Source of the DNA: BOKV01 sp049289295
Lineage (GTDB): Bacteria > Pseudomonadota > Alphaproteobacteria > Rhizobiales > Rhizobiaceae
Length of the DNA stretch: 30,283 nt
Assembly: GCA_049289295.1 (NCBI GenBank)
Contig: JBATLL010000067.1
Location: 1 to 30,283, forward strand
Direction: 5' to 3'
This document shows positions 23,636 through 30,283 of the stretch, piece by piece. Position 1 is the stretch's first letter; every line of letters begins with the position of its first letter. Under the pieces are notes generated by a model. That model worked only from the letters and a program-made list of their open reading frames with translations. It was not told the origin of the DNA and did no database searches. The translations under genes were made by a program, and so were the position numbers.

Positions 23636-25192
23636 ATGAGCGCGTTAAAAGCTGGATCGAGACAGGATCCGCGCGAAATCTTTTCAGCAAAGGCTGTTCG
23701 GGAAGTCAGTGACGAGCAGATAACGGAAAAGCGGGCGGTCGAACTCAACGAACTTGCAAAGCAGGTTGCCGAGCTGTTTTCCTCCGACGCGGTGTCGCCG
23801 CACCTGATCAGCGGCATGGTGCGCATCCTCGAATTCATCGGATTGCTGGGCATATCGCTGGCGGTATCGCTCTACTACATTCCCCGCGCGGAATGGACGC
23901 TCGGCACTTATGGCGGCGCGTCCATGCTGGGTGCAATCCTGACAATCTGTTTCGTGCAGGCAATTGACGGCTACCAGATCAATTCCCTGCGCCGCTATGC
24001 CAGCCAGACCTCCAAGGCGATCACCGGCTTTACGCTTTCGCTGATCATTCTCGTGATAATCGGCTTCTTCTCGAAGACCGGCATCGGATTTTCGCGAATC
24101 TGGTTTGCCACCTGGTTCGGTACGGGCGTTGTCTATCTCATGCTTTTCCGCGGACTGGTTTCCCATGTCGTGAAGGGTGCGATTGCCGATGGCCGCCTCG
24201 AGCGACGCGCCGTCATTGTCGGCGGGGGCGAACCGGCGGCAGAACTGATCCGTTCGCTGGAATCACAGTCCGAATCCGATATCCGCATCTGCGGCATCTT
24301 CGATGATCGCACCGATGACCGCTCGCCGGCAATCGTTGCCGGCTATCCCAAGCTTGGCACCGTGCCGGAACTGGTGGAATTCGGGCGCATGGCACGCATC
24401 GACATGCTGATCGTTTCCCTGCCGCTTGCAGCCGAAAAGCGCGTGCTGCAACTGCTCAAGCGCTTGTGGGTGCTGCCGGTCGATATCCGCCTTTCCGCGC
24501 ATACGAACAAGCTGCGTTTCCGTCCGCGTTCCTACAGCTATGAAGGCTCGGTGCCATTCCTAGACGTTTTCGACAAGCCGATCGCTGACTGGGATTCTAT
24601 CTCCAAGCGGGCGTTTGACGTCTTCTTCTCGGTACTGGCACTGATCGTGCTGAGCCCGATCATGATCGGCGCCGCCATTGCCATTCGCATGGAAAGCAAG
24701 GGCCCCGTGATCTTCCGGCAGAAACGCTACGGCTTCAACAATGAAGTCATTGAAGTGCTGAAGTTCCGCTCAATGTATCACGAAATGGCCGACCCGCTGG
24801 CCAAGACGGTCGTGACAAAGAACGATCCTCGCGTAACGCGCGTAGGACGGTTCATCCGCAAGACCTCCATTGATGAATTGCCGCAGCTTTTCAACGTGCT
24901 GCGTGGCGAGCTGTCACTGGTCGGACCACGTCCCCATGCCGTCAACGCCCATACCCAGAACAAGCTCTGGGACGAAGTCGTGGACGGTTACTTCGCGCGC
25001 CACAAGGTCAAGCCTGGTGTAACCGGCTGGGCCCAGATCAATGGCTGGCGTGGTGAGGTGGACAAGGAAGAGAAGATCCGCGAACGGGTGAATTGCGACC
25101 TCTACTATATCGAGAACTGGTCGCTGCTGCTTGATCTGCAGATCCTGTTCCTGACCCCATTCCGCCTGCTCAACACGGAAAACGCATATTGA
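23636..25192 (+). CDS. Undecaprenyl-phosphate sugar phosphotransferase (WcaJ/GumD type)
   Basis: The 518-residue protein has four or more N-terminal membrane helices (65-80, 95-112, 128-146, 155-172), a central Rossmann-like domain (VIVGGGEPAAELI from 193), a fifth hydrophobic segment (327-350), and a bacterial sugar-transferase domain with KFRSM (376-380), DELPQL (413-418) and VGPRP (429-433). It would add the first sugar phosphate, most likely glucose-1-phosphate, to undecaprenyl phosphate. I chose the ATG at 23636, since a CGGGA lies about seven bases upstream; an ATG at 23630 and a GTG at 23609 are alternatives. The downstream gene overlaps its stop codon. Confidence 0.94.
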   Translation: MSALKAGSRQDPREIFSAKAVREVSDEQITEKRAVELNELAKQVAELFSSDAVSPHLISGMVRILEFIGLLGISLAVSLYYIPRAEWTLGTYGGASMLGAILTICFVQAIDGYQINSLRRYASQTSKAITGFTLSLIILVIIGFFSKTGIGFSRIWFATWFGTGVVYLMLFRGLVSHVVKGAIADGRLERRAVIVGGGEPAAELIRSLESQSESDIRICGIFDDRTDDRSPAIVAGYPKLGTVPELVEFGRMARIDMLIVSLPLAAEKRVLQLLKRLWVLPVDIRLSAHTNKLRFRPRSYSYEGSVPFLDVFDKPIADWDSISKRAFDVFFSVLALIVLSPIMIGAAIAIRMESKGPVIFRQKRYGFNNEVIEVLKFRSMYHEMADPLAKTVVTKNDPRVTRVGRFIRKTSIDELPQLFNVLRGELSLVGPRPHAVNAHTQNKLWDEVVDGYFARHKVKPGVTGWAQINGWRGEVDKEEKIRERVNCDLYYIENWSLLLDLQILFLTPFRLLNTENAY

Positions 25193-26538
25193 GTGCAACG
25201 GCCACTATTGCGGCCGGCCAAACAAAGCCGGCTGGCGCGCAGTCGCGCCCGGTTCCTGCCAGCTGGTTTGCTGACGGTGCAATAGCCTTTGCCGTATTCC
25301 TTGGTGGCTTCGTCATTTTCGAACCAGCACCCTACGAACTGGTGCTCAGTGCATTGCTGGGCATGTGGGTTTTGCTCGGCATGCGCATCCCGCGCTCGGT
25401 CATGCCGCTGCTGGTCCTGCTGACGCTGTTCAATTTTGGCGGCATCATCTCGACTTTCCAGATTCCCGAATGGGACCGGGGCCTGATCTATGTCGCCGTG
25501 TCCTATTTCCTCGCGCTCAGTTCGGTGTTCTTCGCCATCGTCATTCTTGAAGAGCCAGGCCGATTGCGCCTGATTTTCCGCTCCTATGTGATCGCGGCGA
25601 CGCTGACATCCATGCTCGGCATCATCGGCTATTTCGGTGCGATACCTGGCTTCGAGATTTTCACACGCTATTCCCGCGCAATGGGCGCCTTCCAGGACCC
25701 GAACGTGTTCGGACCCTTCCTCGTTCCACCGATCCTCTACCTGTTCTACGGCATTCTCAACCGTTCACCGTCGATGATGCCGGTGCGGGTCGGCTTCATG
25801 CTGGTGCTTATGCTGGCGCTGTTTCTCGCATTTTCCCGTGCCGCATGGGGTCTGTGCTTCGTTGCCGCCCTGCTCTTCTACCTGCTGCTGGTGATCAACG
25901 AACAGAAGGCGAAGGTCCGGCTGAAATACATCGTGCTCGGTGTTGCCGGTGTCATTACCCTCGTCCTGATGCTGGCTGTCGCGATTCAGTTCGAAGCGGT
26001 GCATGACATCCTCACCCAGCGCCTCAAGGTCGTGCAGGATTATGACGGTGGTCGTGAAGGTCGTTTCGCACGCCATTGGGCGGGCTACTATCTGGCGCTC
26101 GACAAGCCACTCGGCATCGGGCCGCTCGAATTCGGCTATATCTTCAAGGAAGACACGCACAACAACTTCGTCAAGGCGCTGATGGATTATGGCTGGCTTG
26201 GCTTCGTGTGCTGGGTGACGCTCAACATCTGGACGCTTGTCGCGGGCTTCAAGCTGCTGTTCCGCCAGCGCGACTGGACGCCCTATTTCCAGATCGCCTA
26301 TGTCGTCTATCTGGGACATGTGCTGATCGGCAACGTCATCGATACCGATCACTGGCGGCATTTCTATCTGATGACCGGGATCGTGTGGGCAGGAATCGCG
26401 CTTGAATCGCGCATAACGCAGGAACGCTCCCGTGGTGTCCTGCGGCAAGCACCCGCGCAAGCAACTTCGGCAGTGCAAATCCCAGTGCCGGTGCCTGGCC
26501 TGCTTGCCCGGTTCGGTTCGCCGCCAGGAAATGCCTGA
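25189..26538 (+). CDS. Polysaccharide polymerase / O-antigen ligase-like membrane protein
   Basis: The 449-residue protein has about ten or more hydrophobic helices and the Wzy/O-antigen ligase features: a periplasmic loop with AMGAFQDPNVFGPFL and, later, THNNFVKALMDYGWLGF. It would join repeat units or ligate the chain at the periplasmic face. Wzy polymerases and ligases are hard to separate by sequence, but context favours polymerase. Translation seems to start at a TTG (25189-25191) that overlaps the upstream TGA stop (TTGA), so it is coupled to the priming transferase. It ends the operon, followed by a strong stem-loop at 26675. Confidence 0.85.
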   Translation: MSATATIAAGQTKPAGAQSRPVPASWFADGAIAFAVFLGGFVIFEPAPYELVLSALLGMWVLLGMRIPRSVMPLLVLLTLFNFGGIISTFQIPEWDRGLIYVAVSYFLALSSVFFAIVILEEPGRLRLIFRSYVIAATLTSMLGIIGYFGAIPGFEIFTRYSRAMGAFQDPNVFGPFLVPPILYLFYGILNRSPSMMPVRVGFMLVLMLALFLAFSRAAWGLCFVAALLFYLLLVINEQKAKVRLKYIVLGVAGVITLVLMLAVAIQFEAVHDILTQRLKVVQDYDGGREGRFARHWAGYYLALDKPLGIGPLEFGYIFKEDTHNNFVKALMDYGWLGFVCWVTLNIWTLVAGFKLLFRQRDWTPYFQIAYVVYLGHVLIGNVIDTDHWRHFYLMTGIVWAGIALESRITQERSRGVLRQAPAQATSAVQIPVPVPGLLARFGSPPGNA

Positions 26539-26674
26539 GTTGCTTCATCTGAATATCAATTCGGAATTATCGAGCCAGTTCACTCCTGCCTTCCTTGCCG
26601 ACACCGGGAAAGATCAGTTCCTGGCAGGGTAGACGACAGGTGGGAGCGCGCGACAATGCGTGGCTGGCCACAGG

Positions 26675-26719
26675 CGCATCACCCAATCGGAGCTGACTGA
26701 GGTCCGACCGGGTGATGCG
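26675..26719. terminator. Long stem-loop between convergent polymerase and cupredoxin genes
   Basis: Arms CGCATCACCC (26675-26684) and GGGTGATGCG (26710-26719) pair perfectly. After a 2-base mismatch on each side, TCGGA (26687-26691) pairs with TCCGA (26703-26707) around an 11-base loop. That gives 15 paired positions. It lies between the polymerase and the convergent cupredoxin gene, so a bidirectional terminator is the simplest reading. A short T-rich tract (TTCTTGT) follows on the plus strand, but there is no good U-run. Confidence 0.6.
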
Positions 26720-26773
26720 TTCTTGTCGATCGAACTGCGCGCAAGTCTGGCCAAGTTCAGATCAGGTGGTGCT

Positions 26774-27226
26774 TCAGCGAATTGTCAGTGTTCCGTGCAT
26801 GCCGGCCTCGACATGGCCTTCGATTGCACAGGTCGACTCCAACAGGTCACCAGGCTGCAGCGGGACGAAATACCAGTCGACCTGCTGGTGGGGCCCGACC
26901 TCGATTTCTCTGATGTTGCCCTTGATTTCGGCAACCAGACCGTCGTCATTCTCAATTTCCACCTTCCGGGTGAATATCCGTTCGACCATAGAATGCGACT
27001 CAAACTCGTGCTTCTGGTCGTCGAGGTTCTTCAGGACCAACTTGTAAGCCTTGCCGGTCTCGAACTCGAGATGTTCCGGCTTGAAATACATGTGTTCGCC
27101 ATCCTCGGTTGTGCCCATCTCGAGAACCACCTCGATAGGGTTGTTGCGTGTAAGGTCCCCTTCCGCAAATGCCGCGGTCGATACAAGAAGGCCAGCTAAG
27201 GGAGCCAATATCTTAAGCGATCTCAT
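26774..27226 (-). CDS. Periplasmic type-1 copper protein (cupredoxin/plastocyanin-like)
   Basis: This is a 150-residue protein with a signal peptide (1-21, AFA|EG) and a cupredoxin fold with complete type-1 copper ligands: His73 (KHEFES) and the loop with Cys133, His138 and Met143 (Cys-x4-His-x4-Met). It would carry single electrons or bind copper in the periplasm. I chose the ATG at 27226, with AAAGGA ten bases before it; the frame continues upstream to 27265 without similarity. A FNR-type promoter lies upstream, which suggests induction at low oxygen. No terminal reductase is in the window. Confidence 0.92.
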   Translation of the reverse strand: MRSLKILAPLAGLLVSTAAFAEGDLTRNNPIEVVLEMGTTEDGEHMYFKPEHLEFETGKAYKLVLKNLDDQKHEFESHSMVERIFTRKVEIENDDGLVAEIKGNIREIEVGPHQQVDWYFVPLQPGDLLESTCAIEGHVEAGMHGTLTIR

Positions 27227-27270
27227 CTGTTTATCCTTTCCAAGACAAGCCCCCGATTGGAACAAATTTA

Positions 27271-27312
27271 ATTAGATTGCATGATGTGGTTACTTGCATT
27301 GATGTCAGTCAA
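27271..27312 (-). promoter_or_regulatory. FNR/FixK-type class II promoter of the cupredoxin gene
   Basis: Read on the minus strand, TTGAC-TGAC-ATCAA (27312 to 27299) matches the FNR consensus TTGAT-N4-ATCAA at nine of ten positions. The -10 element TCTAAT (27276 to 27271) matches TATAAT at five of six. A start at 27264 would put the FNR centre at exactly -41.5, the class II position. The leader would be about 38 bases. Confidence 0.6.
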
Positions 27313-27517
27313 CAGACAGCAAATTCAGTGACAATCGACGAATTTCGGTACAAATTCATAAAATATCTTAAAGCCACAACTTGATCAGGGATCGCCATTA
27401 TTTTTGCCTCAGAGAAAATCATTGCACCATGCCCCAAAGATCACTCCCGACTGGATGCGTTTTGGCAGGCTGAATGACCCGGTTTTTGTGAGATTCTGAA
27501 CGGACATGGTTCAATGA

Positions 27518-27536
27518 CCGCCAACTTGACTGGCGG
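27518..27536 (-). terminator. Small stem-loop downstream of tRNA-Pro
   Basis: CCGCCA (27518-27523) pairs with TGGCGG (27531-27536) around a 7-base loop, about 43 bases beyond the 3' end of the tRNA on its own strand. No U-run follows, so it is a weak or Rho-assisted terminator at most. Confidence 0.3.
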
Positions 27537-27579
27537 ACCGGGAAGGCCATCTAAACAGGTAGTGTGATTTGAAGAGATT

Positions 27580-27656
27580 TGGTCGGAGCGAGAGGATTCG
27601 AACCTCCGACCCCCTGGACCCCATCCAGGTGCGCTACCAGACTGCGCTACGCTCCG
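27580..27656 (-). tRNA. tRNA-Pro (anticodon GGG)
   Basis: On the minus strand the acceptor arm CGGAGCG (27656-27650) pairs with CGCTCCG. The D-arm is GCGCAGTCTGGTAGCGC, the anticodon loop is ATGGGGT between CCTGG and CCAGG, and the T-arm contains GGTTCGAATCC. The anticodon is GGG, which reads CCC and CCU proline codons. The discriminator A is followed by an encoded CCA. The total is 77 bases, normal for tRNA-Pro. It is the only tRNA in the window. Confidence 0.96.
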
Positions 27657-27669
27657 GGCCGTTTTTGCC

Positions 27670-27698
27670 CTTATATTTCAAGGCTTTATAATTGCCCA
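27670..27698 (-). promoter_or_regulatory. Candidate promoter of tRNA-Pro
   Basis: On the minus strand TGGGCA (27698 to 27693) and TATAAG (27675 to 27670) are separated by 17 bp, with the -10 about 14 bases before the mature 5' end at 27656. Both boxes are partial consensus matches (4 and 5 of six). Confidence 0.4.
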
Positions 27699-27864
27699 GC
27701 GATGCCAGACGCGGCCTTTATAGCGCCCAATGGCGGGAAAATCCAGACCAAACAGGCGGCGGCGCACAAGTTGTTCGAACGCCATGGCTGGAGTGTGCCG
27801 GGCATATTGGCAGCGCCTGCAAGGCGTGCGATGCTCGCATTCGACAGACGCGGACATGATCCAG

Positions 27865-28995
27865 ATGAGCCTGCACAAGCACCCGCAATCGCCACTTCTC
27901 GACCACTGCCCGCCCACGCTTCCCGCACAGGCCTATCTTGAGCGGGACTGGTATGAGGCGGAGCGGCGCACGATCTGGGCTGGCGGTTGGATTCACGTCG
28001 GCAGATCGTCGCGTTTCAAGCCAGGCACAATGCGCCGGATCGCATTTGCCGGTCACAATGTGATCGTGTGCAGGGATGGGCAAGGCGGGCTGAAGGCCTT
28101 TCACAATGTCTGTCGCCATCGCGGGGCGGAATTGTGCAGTGTGGATGAAAAACCGTTCGGCAAACTGATCGTCTGCCCCTATCACAATTGGAGCTATTCA
28201 GCGGACGGGAAGCTGGTCTCGGTTGCACATGCGACACCTGGAGATGATTTCAGCAAGGCTGACCTTGGCCTGCTCCGTGTCCACGCGATGGAATGGAACG
28301 GCTTTGTGTTTGTCTGCCTGGCGGAGAACCCTCCGCCCTTCGCTCCGGACACTGGTCTTGACGCGCTCGACAACTGGCCCATGACAAAGCTGGTTGCAGG
28401 CCATCGCAGCGAAAGTCGGCTGGCCTGCAACTGGAAGATCTTCTGGGAGAACTACAATGAATGCCTGCACTGTCCAGGTGTTCATCCCGAATTGTGCGAT
28501 CGTGTACCGATCTATGGCCGTGGTATCATGTCAGCACCCGAGGCGCCTGGCTGGACACCGGAACAGCCAGCCGAGCAGGTCCTGAAGAGTGGCACCCGAA
28601 GCTGGACACCAGACGGGGGGGCATGCGGACCGGAGTTTGCCGGGCTTACTGCTGCACAGCGCGCTGCGGGGTTTCATTTCACCACCATCCTGCCCAGTCT
28701 CTACATCGTCGCGCATGTCGATCATGTCAGAGCAGTCACCCTCACACCCCTGGGGCCGGAGGAAATGCTGCTGACGGCTGAGTGGCTGTTTCCTGCCGAA
28801 ACGCTGGCGCAACCGGGATTTGACGCGGCTGATGTCGCCTCCTTTGCTTCCCTGGTCATGCAACAGGATGCAGAAGTGTGCGAGATGAACCAGCGCGGGC
28901 TGAAATCAGGCGCGTACCAGTCGGGTACGCTGATGCCCCAGGAGTTCGACATCCATCACTTTCACAACTGGATCAGGGCAAGGATGGGTGCCTGA
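27865..28995 (+). CDS. Rieske-type ring-hydroxylating oxygenase, alpha subunit
   Basis: The 376-residue protein has a Rieske domain (CRHRG with Cys83 and His85; CPYHNW with Cys104 and His107) and a catalytic domain whose mononuclear iron ligands are His202, His207 and Asp335, with the bridging acid Glu199 (ENYNECLHCPGVHPEL). It would oxygenate an aromatic or quaternary-amine substrate. The C-terminal FDIHHFHNWI resembles GbcA/carnitine-monooxygenase-type oxygenases more than classic benzene dioxygenases, but I do not assign a substrate. No reductase or ferredoxin gene is near. The start is uncertain among the ATGs at 27856 and 27865; an upstream in-frame reading to 27730 is not supported. Confidence 0.9.
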   Translation: MSLHKHPQSPLLDHCPPTLPAQAYLERDWYEAERRTIWAGGWIHVGRSSRFKPGTMRRIAFAGHNVIVCRDGQGGLKAFHNVCRHRGAELCSVDEKPFGKLIVCPYHNWSYSADGKLVSVAHATPGDDFSKADLGLLRVHAMEWNGFVFVCLAENPPPFAPDTGLDALDNWPMTKLVAGHRSESRLACNWKIFWENYNECLHCPGVHPELCDRVPIYGRGIMSAPEAPGWTPEQPAEQVLKSGTRSWTPDGGACGPEFAGLTAAQRAAGFHFTTILPSLYIVAHVDHVRAVTLTPLGPEEMLLTAEWLFPAETLAQPGFDAADVASFASLVMQQDAEVCEMNQRGLKSGAYQSGTLMPQEFDIHHFHNWIRARMGA

Positions 28996-29049
28996 CGCAC
29001 CAGAGCGCCTTTGCATGAGGAAGAAGACAGCAACCGGCCCGCCCGGCGC

Positions 29050-29652
29050 TCAGTTTCCGCGTACCTGGTCGAGCAGGCGCTTGCATTCCAGCAATTCATA
29101 GAGGGTCGCCTGCAAGGCGCGCCGATCATCTGAATCCAGGCCTTCCACCGACTCGATTGGTGGAGGACCGCCTTCACGGGTCATGAGGCGACCAAAAATG
29201 CCCTTGGGCTTTTCCGCCTCCTTCATGATCTCGCTTACCGCGACCGCCTTCTTGCCGGGTGCCGCGGCCTGCGGCGCTTCGAACTCATCATCCTCATCAG
29301 GTTCCGGGGAATCGGTATTGCGCACGATGCCTATCGCCGTTGTCGGCGGCAATTGCTGATCCTCGGCCTGCGCCTCGATCTCGCCATTGCCGACAGCAAT
29401 CACGAAGCGGTTGCCCTGCTCCTTGAGAATGCGCTGCAGACCGCGGATCGTATAGCCTTCGTCATACAGGAGTTGCTTGATGCCACGCAGGAGATCGACA
29501 TCTTCAGGGCGGTAATAGCGTCGCCCGCCCCCGCGCTTCAGGGGCTTGATCTGGTTGAAACGGGTCTCCCAGAATCGCAGCACATGCTGGGGGAGTCCCA
29601 GATCGTCTGCCACCTCACTGATCGTGCGAAATGCATCGGGGCTTTTGTTCAC
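29050..29652 (-). CDS. MerR-family transcriptional regulator
   Basis: The 200-residue protein has an N-terminal MerR DNA-binding domain (about 8-80, with ISEVADDLGLPQHVLRFWETR and GGGRRYYRPEDVDLL) and a long acidic, low-complexity C-terminus without the cysteines of metal-sensing MerR proteins, so its signal is unknown. Translation starts with GTG (29652), with GGGAG upstream. It lies downstream of ihfA on the same strand with 97 bases between, an arrangement conserved in many alphaproteobacteria, and may share its transcript. Confidence 0.93.
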   Translation of the reverse strand: MNKSPDAFRTISEVADDLGLPQHVLRFWETRFNQIKPLKRGGGRRYYRPEDVDLLRGIKQLLYDEGYTIRGLQRILKEQGNRFVIAVGNGEIEAQAEDQQLPPTTAIGIVRNTDSPEPDEDDEFEAPQAAAPGKKAVAVSEIMKEAEKPKGIFGRLMTREGGPPPIESVEGLDSDDRRALQATLYELLECKRLLDQVRGN

Positions 29653-29749
29653 ACCCTACTCCCGGCTCCACCCAAACGGTCACAGCGTCTTCCCCCCTGC
29701 CGTGATAGTTGCAGGCTAGCATGATTCTCGAAAAGCCAGCAATTTCGCG

Positions 29750-30064
29750 CTACTTGCCGCTTTTCTTCTGATGTCCGGCGATGATTGCATCCTTCAGAAC
29801 GTTGGATGGCTTGAATACCATTACACGTCTGGGCGAGATCGGAACTTCCTCACCAGTCTTCGGATTGCGGCCAATACGTTCATTCTTGCTGCGAACCACG
29901 AACGAACCGAAGGACGAGAGCTTTACCGTCTCCCCTTGCACGATGTGGTCGCATATCGTGTCGAGAACCATCTCGACCAGTTCGGCTGACTCCGTGCGCG
30001 ACAGTCCTACCTTCTGGTAGACCGCTTCACTCAGATCAATCCTGGTTATCGTTTTTCCCCCCAT
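29750..30064 (-). CDS. ihfA: Integration host factor subunit alpha
   Basis: The 104-residue protein has the HU/IHF fold: TRIDLSEAVYQKVGLSRTES, then VKLSSFGSFVVRSKNERIGR and the DNA-binding arm NPKTGEEVPISPRRVMVFKPS. IHF-alpha pairs with IHF-beta to bend DNA sharply at specific sites, assisting transcription, recombination and replication. GGGAA lies seven bases before the ATG at 30064. The next gene upstream would normally be a lipid-synthesis gene (fabH), but here an insertion sequence begins about 84 bases away and may alter its promoter region. Confidence 0.97.
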   Translation of the reverse strand: MGGKTITRIDLSEAVYQKVGLSRTESAELVEMVLDTICDHIVQGETVKLSSFGSFVVRSKNERIGRNPKTGEEVPISPRRVMVFKPSNVLKDAIIAGHQKKSGK

Positions 30065-30178
30065 GGCAGTTCCCTAGCTAGACCTGTCCGGGTAGTACCG
30101 GGTTTCAACTTTCCCGAACAAGCCGGGAGCCCAATTTCAAACAACCTGAGTCTGTTAGTGTCCGTTCCAAAAAGAGTT

Positions 30179-30257
30179 GGGTGATTTCAGCAGGTTGTGA
30201 TTCCTTCGGATTGCTGAGATTCGATGGAGGCCACGATGCCCTGGACTGAAATCACCC
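30179..30257 (+). promoter_or_regulatory. Inverted repeat bracketing the transposase translation start
   Basis: GGGTGATTTCAG (30179-30190) is a perfect reverse complement of CTGAAATCACCC (30246-30257). The 55-base interval contains the ribosome binding site and start codon, and the right arm lies in the first codons. In RNA read through from outside, this could hide the start, as known for IS10 and IS50. Whether it acts that way here is inference. Confidence 0.6.
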
Positions 30258-30283
30258 GGCCGCACTATGAGCGGCGTTGCCCC
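30236..30283 (+). CDS. IS5-family transposase, N-terminus (partial)
   Basis: The 16 codons MPWTEITRPHYERRCP match the highly conserved start of IS5-family (DDE, InsH-like) transposases of proteobacteria. GGAGG (30226-30230) precedes the ATG at six bases. The catalytic core is outside the window. The ATG and its ribosome binding site sit inside the loop of a 12-bp inverted repeat (30179-30190 and 30246-30257). Confidence 0.75.
   Translation, partial: MPWTEITRPHYERRCP

Larger units (their letters stand above)
27227..27579. other. Intergenic stretch between cupredoxin and tRNA-Pro genes
   Basis: About 350 bases without a credible gene. It holds the FNR-type promoter described at 27271-27312 and the small stem-loop at 27518-27536. 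The rest is A/T-richer DNA in which I see no RNA gene or repeat. Confidence 0.5.
30148..30283 (+). mobile_element. Left end of an IS5-type insertion sequence (partial)
   Basis: From about 30148 the sequence switches to a typical IS5-family start: a terminal sequence near GAGTCTGTTAGTGTCC, a leader of about 85 bases, and a transposase ORF. The right end lies outside the window, so the inverted repeats and target duplication cannot be checked. The exact boundary is inferred. Confidence 0.7.

Noticed and set aside
27381..27395. A second FNR-like half site (TTGAT then ATCGC)
   Set aside because: The spacing is five instead of four and the second half matches poorly.
27580..27656. tRNA-Pro as attachment site of an integrated element
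   Set aside because: No integrase gene and no duplicated tRNA 3' end are seen on either side.
1..30283. CRISPR array or rRNA genes
   Set aside because: No regularly spaced repeats and no rRNA-like sequence were found on either strand.

Overview
The window looks like chromosome of a GC-rich alphaproteobacterium, most likely Sphingomonadales. The evidence is the glyA-nrdR-ribD block, a DUF2842 protein beside ctaA, the short type-2 ArgC, a MerR regulator next to ihfA, and the style of the exopolysaccharide genes. This assignment rests on gene content and was not tested by any search.

Layout. (1) Positions 1-61 are the first codons of ribD on the minus strand. Positions 62-3116 hold accessory DNA, visibly richer in A/T than its surroundings, between ribD and nrdR, which normally sit together. 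It carries a small membrane protein, an unrecognised cysteine-containing protein and a secreted protein with two caspase-like domains, the first lacking its catalytic cysteine. (2) 3117-7062: nrdR and glyA (minus), then a LysR regulator divergent from an SDR-type oxidoreductase. (3) 7084-11607: a periplasmic protein, a mannose-1-phosphate guanylyltransferase with an unrecognised C-terminal domain, a voltage-sensor potassium channel with a cyclic-nucleotide domain, and a branched-chain aminotransferase. (4) 11753-15367: an AhpD-like protein, a quinone oxidoreductase with a histone-H1-like lysine/alanine tail, agmatinase and argC, all on plus. (5) 15396-16855: ctaA and a DUF2842 protein. (6) 16866-26538: an exopolysaccharide locus with deacetylase, GNAT acyltransferase, Wzc-like copolymerase with a degenerate kinase domain, Wza-like export lipoprotein, GT4 glycosyltransferase, polyprenyl-phosphate sugar transferase and Wzy/ligase-type membrane protein. 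No Wzx flippase is in the window. (7) 26774-30064: a cupredoxin with an FNR-type promoter, tRNA-Pro(GGG), a Rieske oxygenase, a MerR regulator and ihfA. (8) 30148-30283: the left end of an IS5-type insertion sequence.

How the parts work together. manC would supply GDP-mannose, and the polysaccharide genes would build a lipid-linked repeat unit, polymerise it, control its length and export it. The deacetylase and acyltransferase could trim or decorate it. The main leads for new biology are the tandem pseudo-caspase/caspase protein, the ManC C-terminal domain, the H1-tailed oxidoreductase, the degenerate copolymerase kinase, and several regulatory structures: an FNR-type site centred 41.5 bp upstream of a predicted start, a 27-bp tandem repeat before argC, paired 9-bp repeats in the polysaccharide promoter region, and a hairpin bracketing the transposase start.
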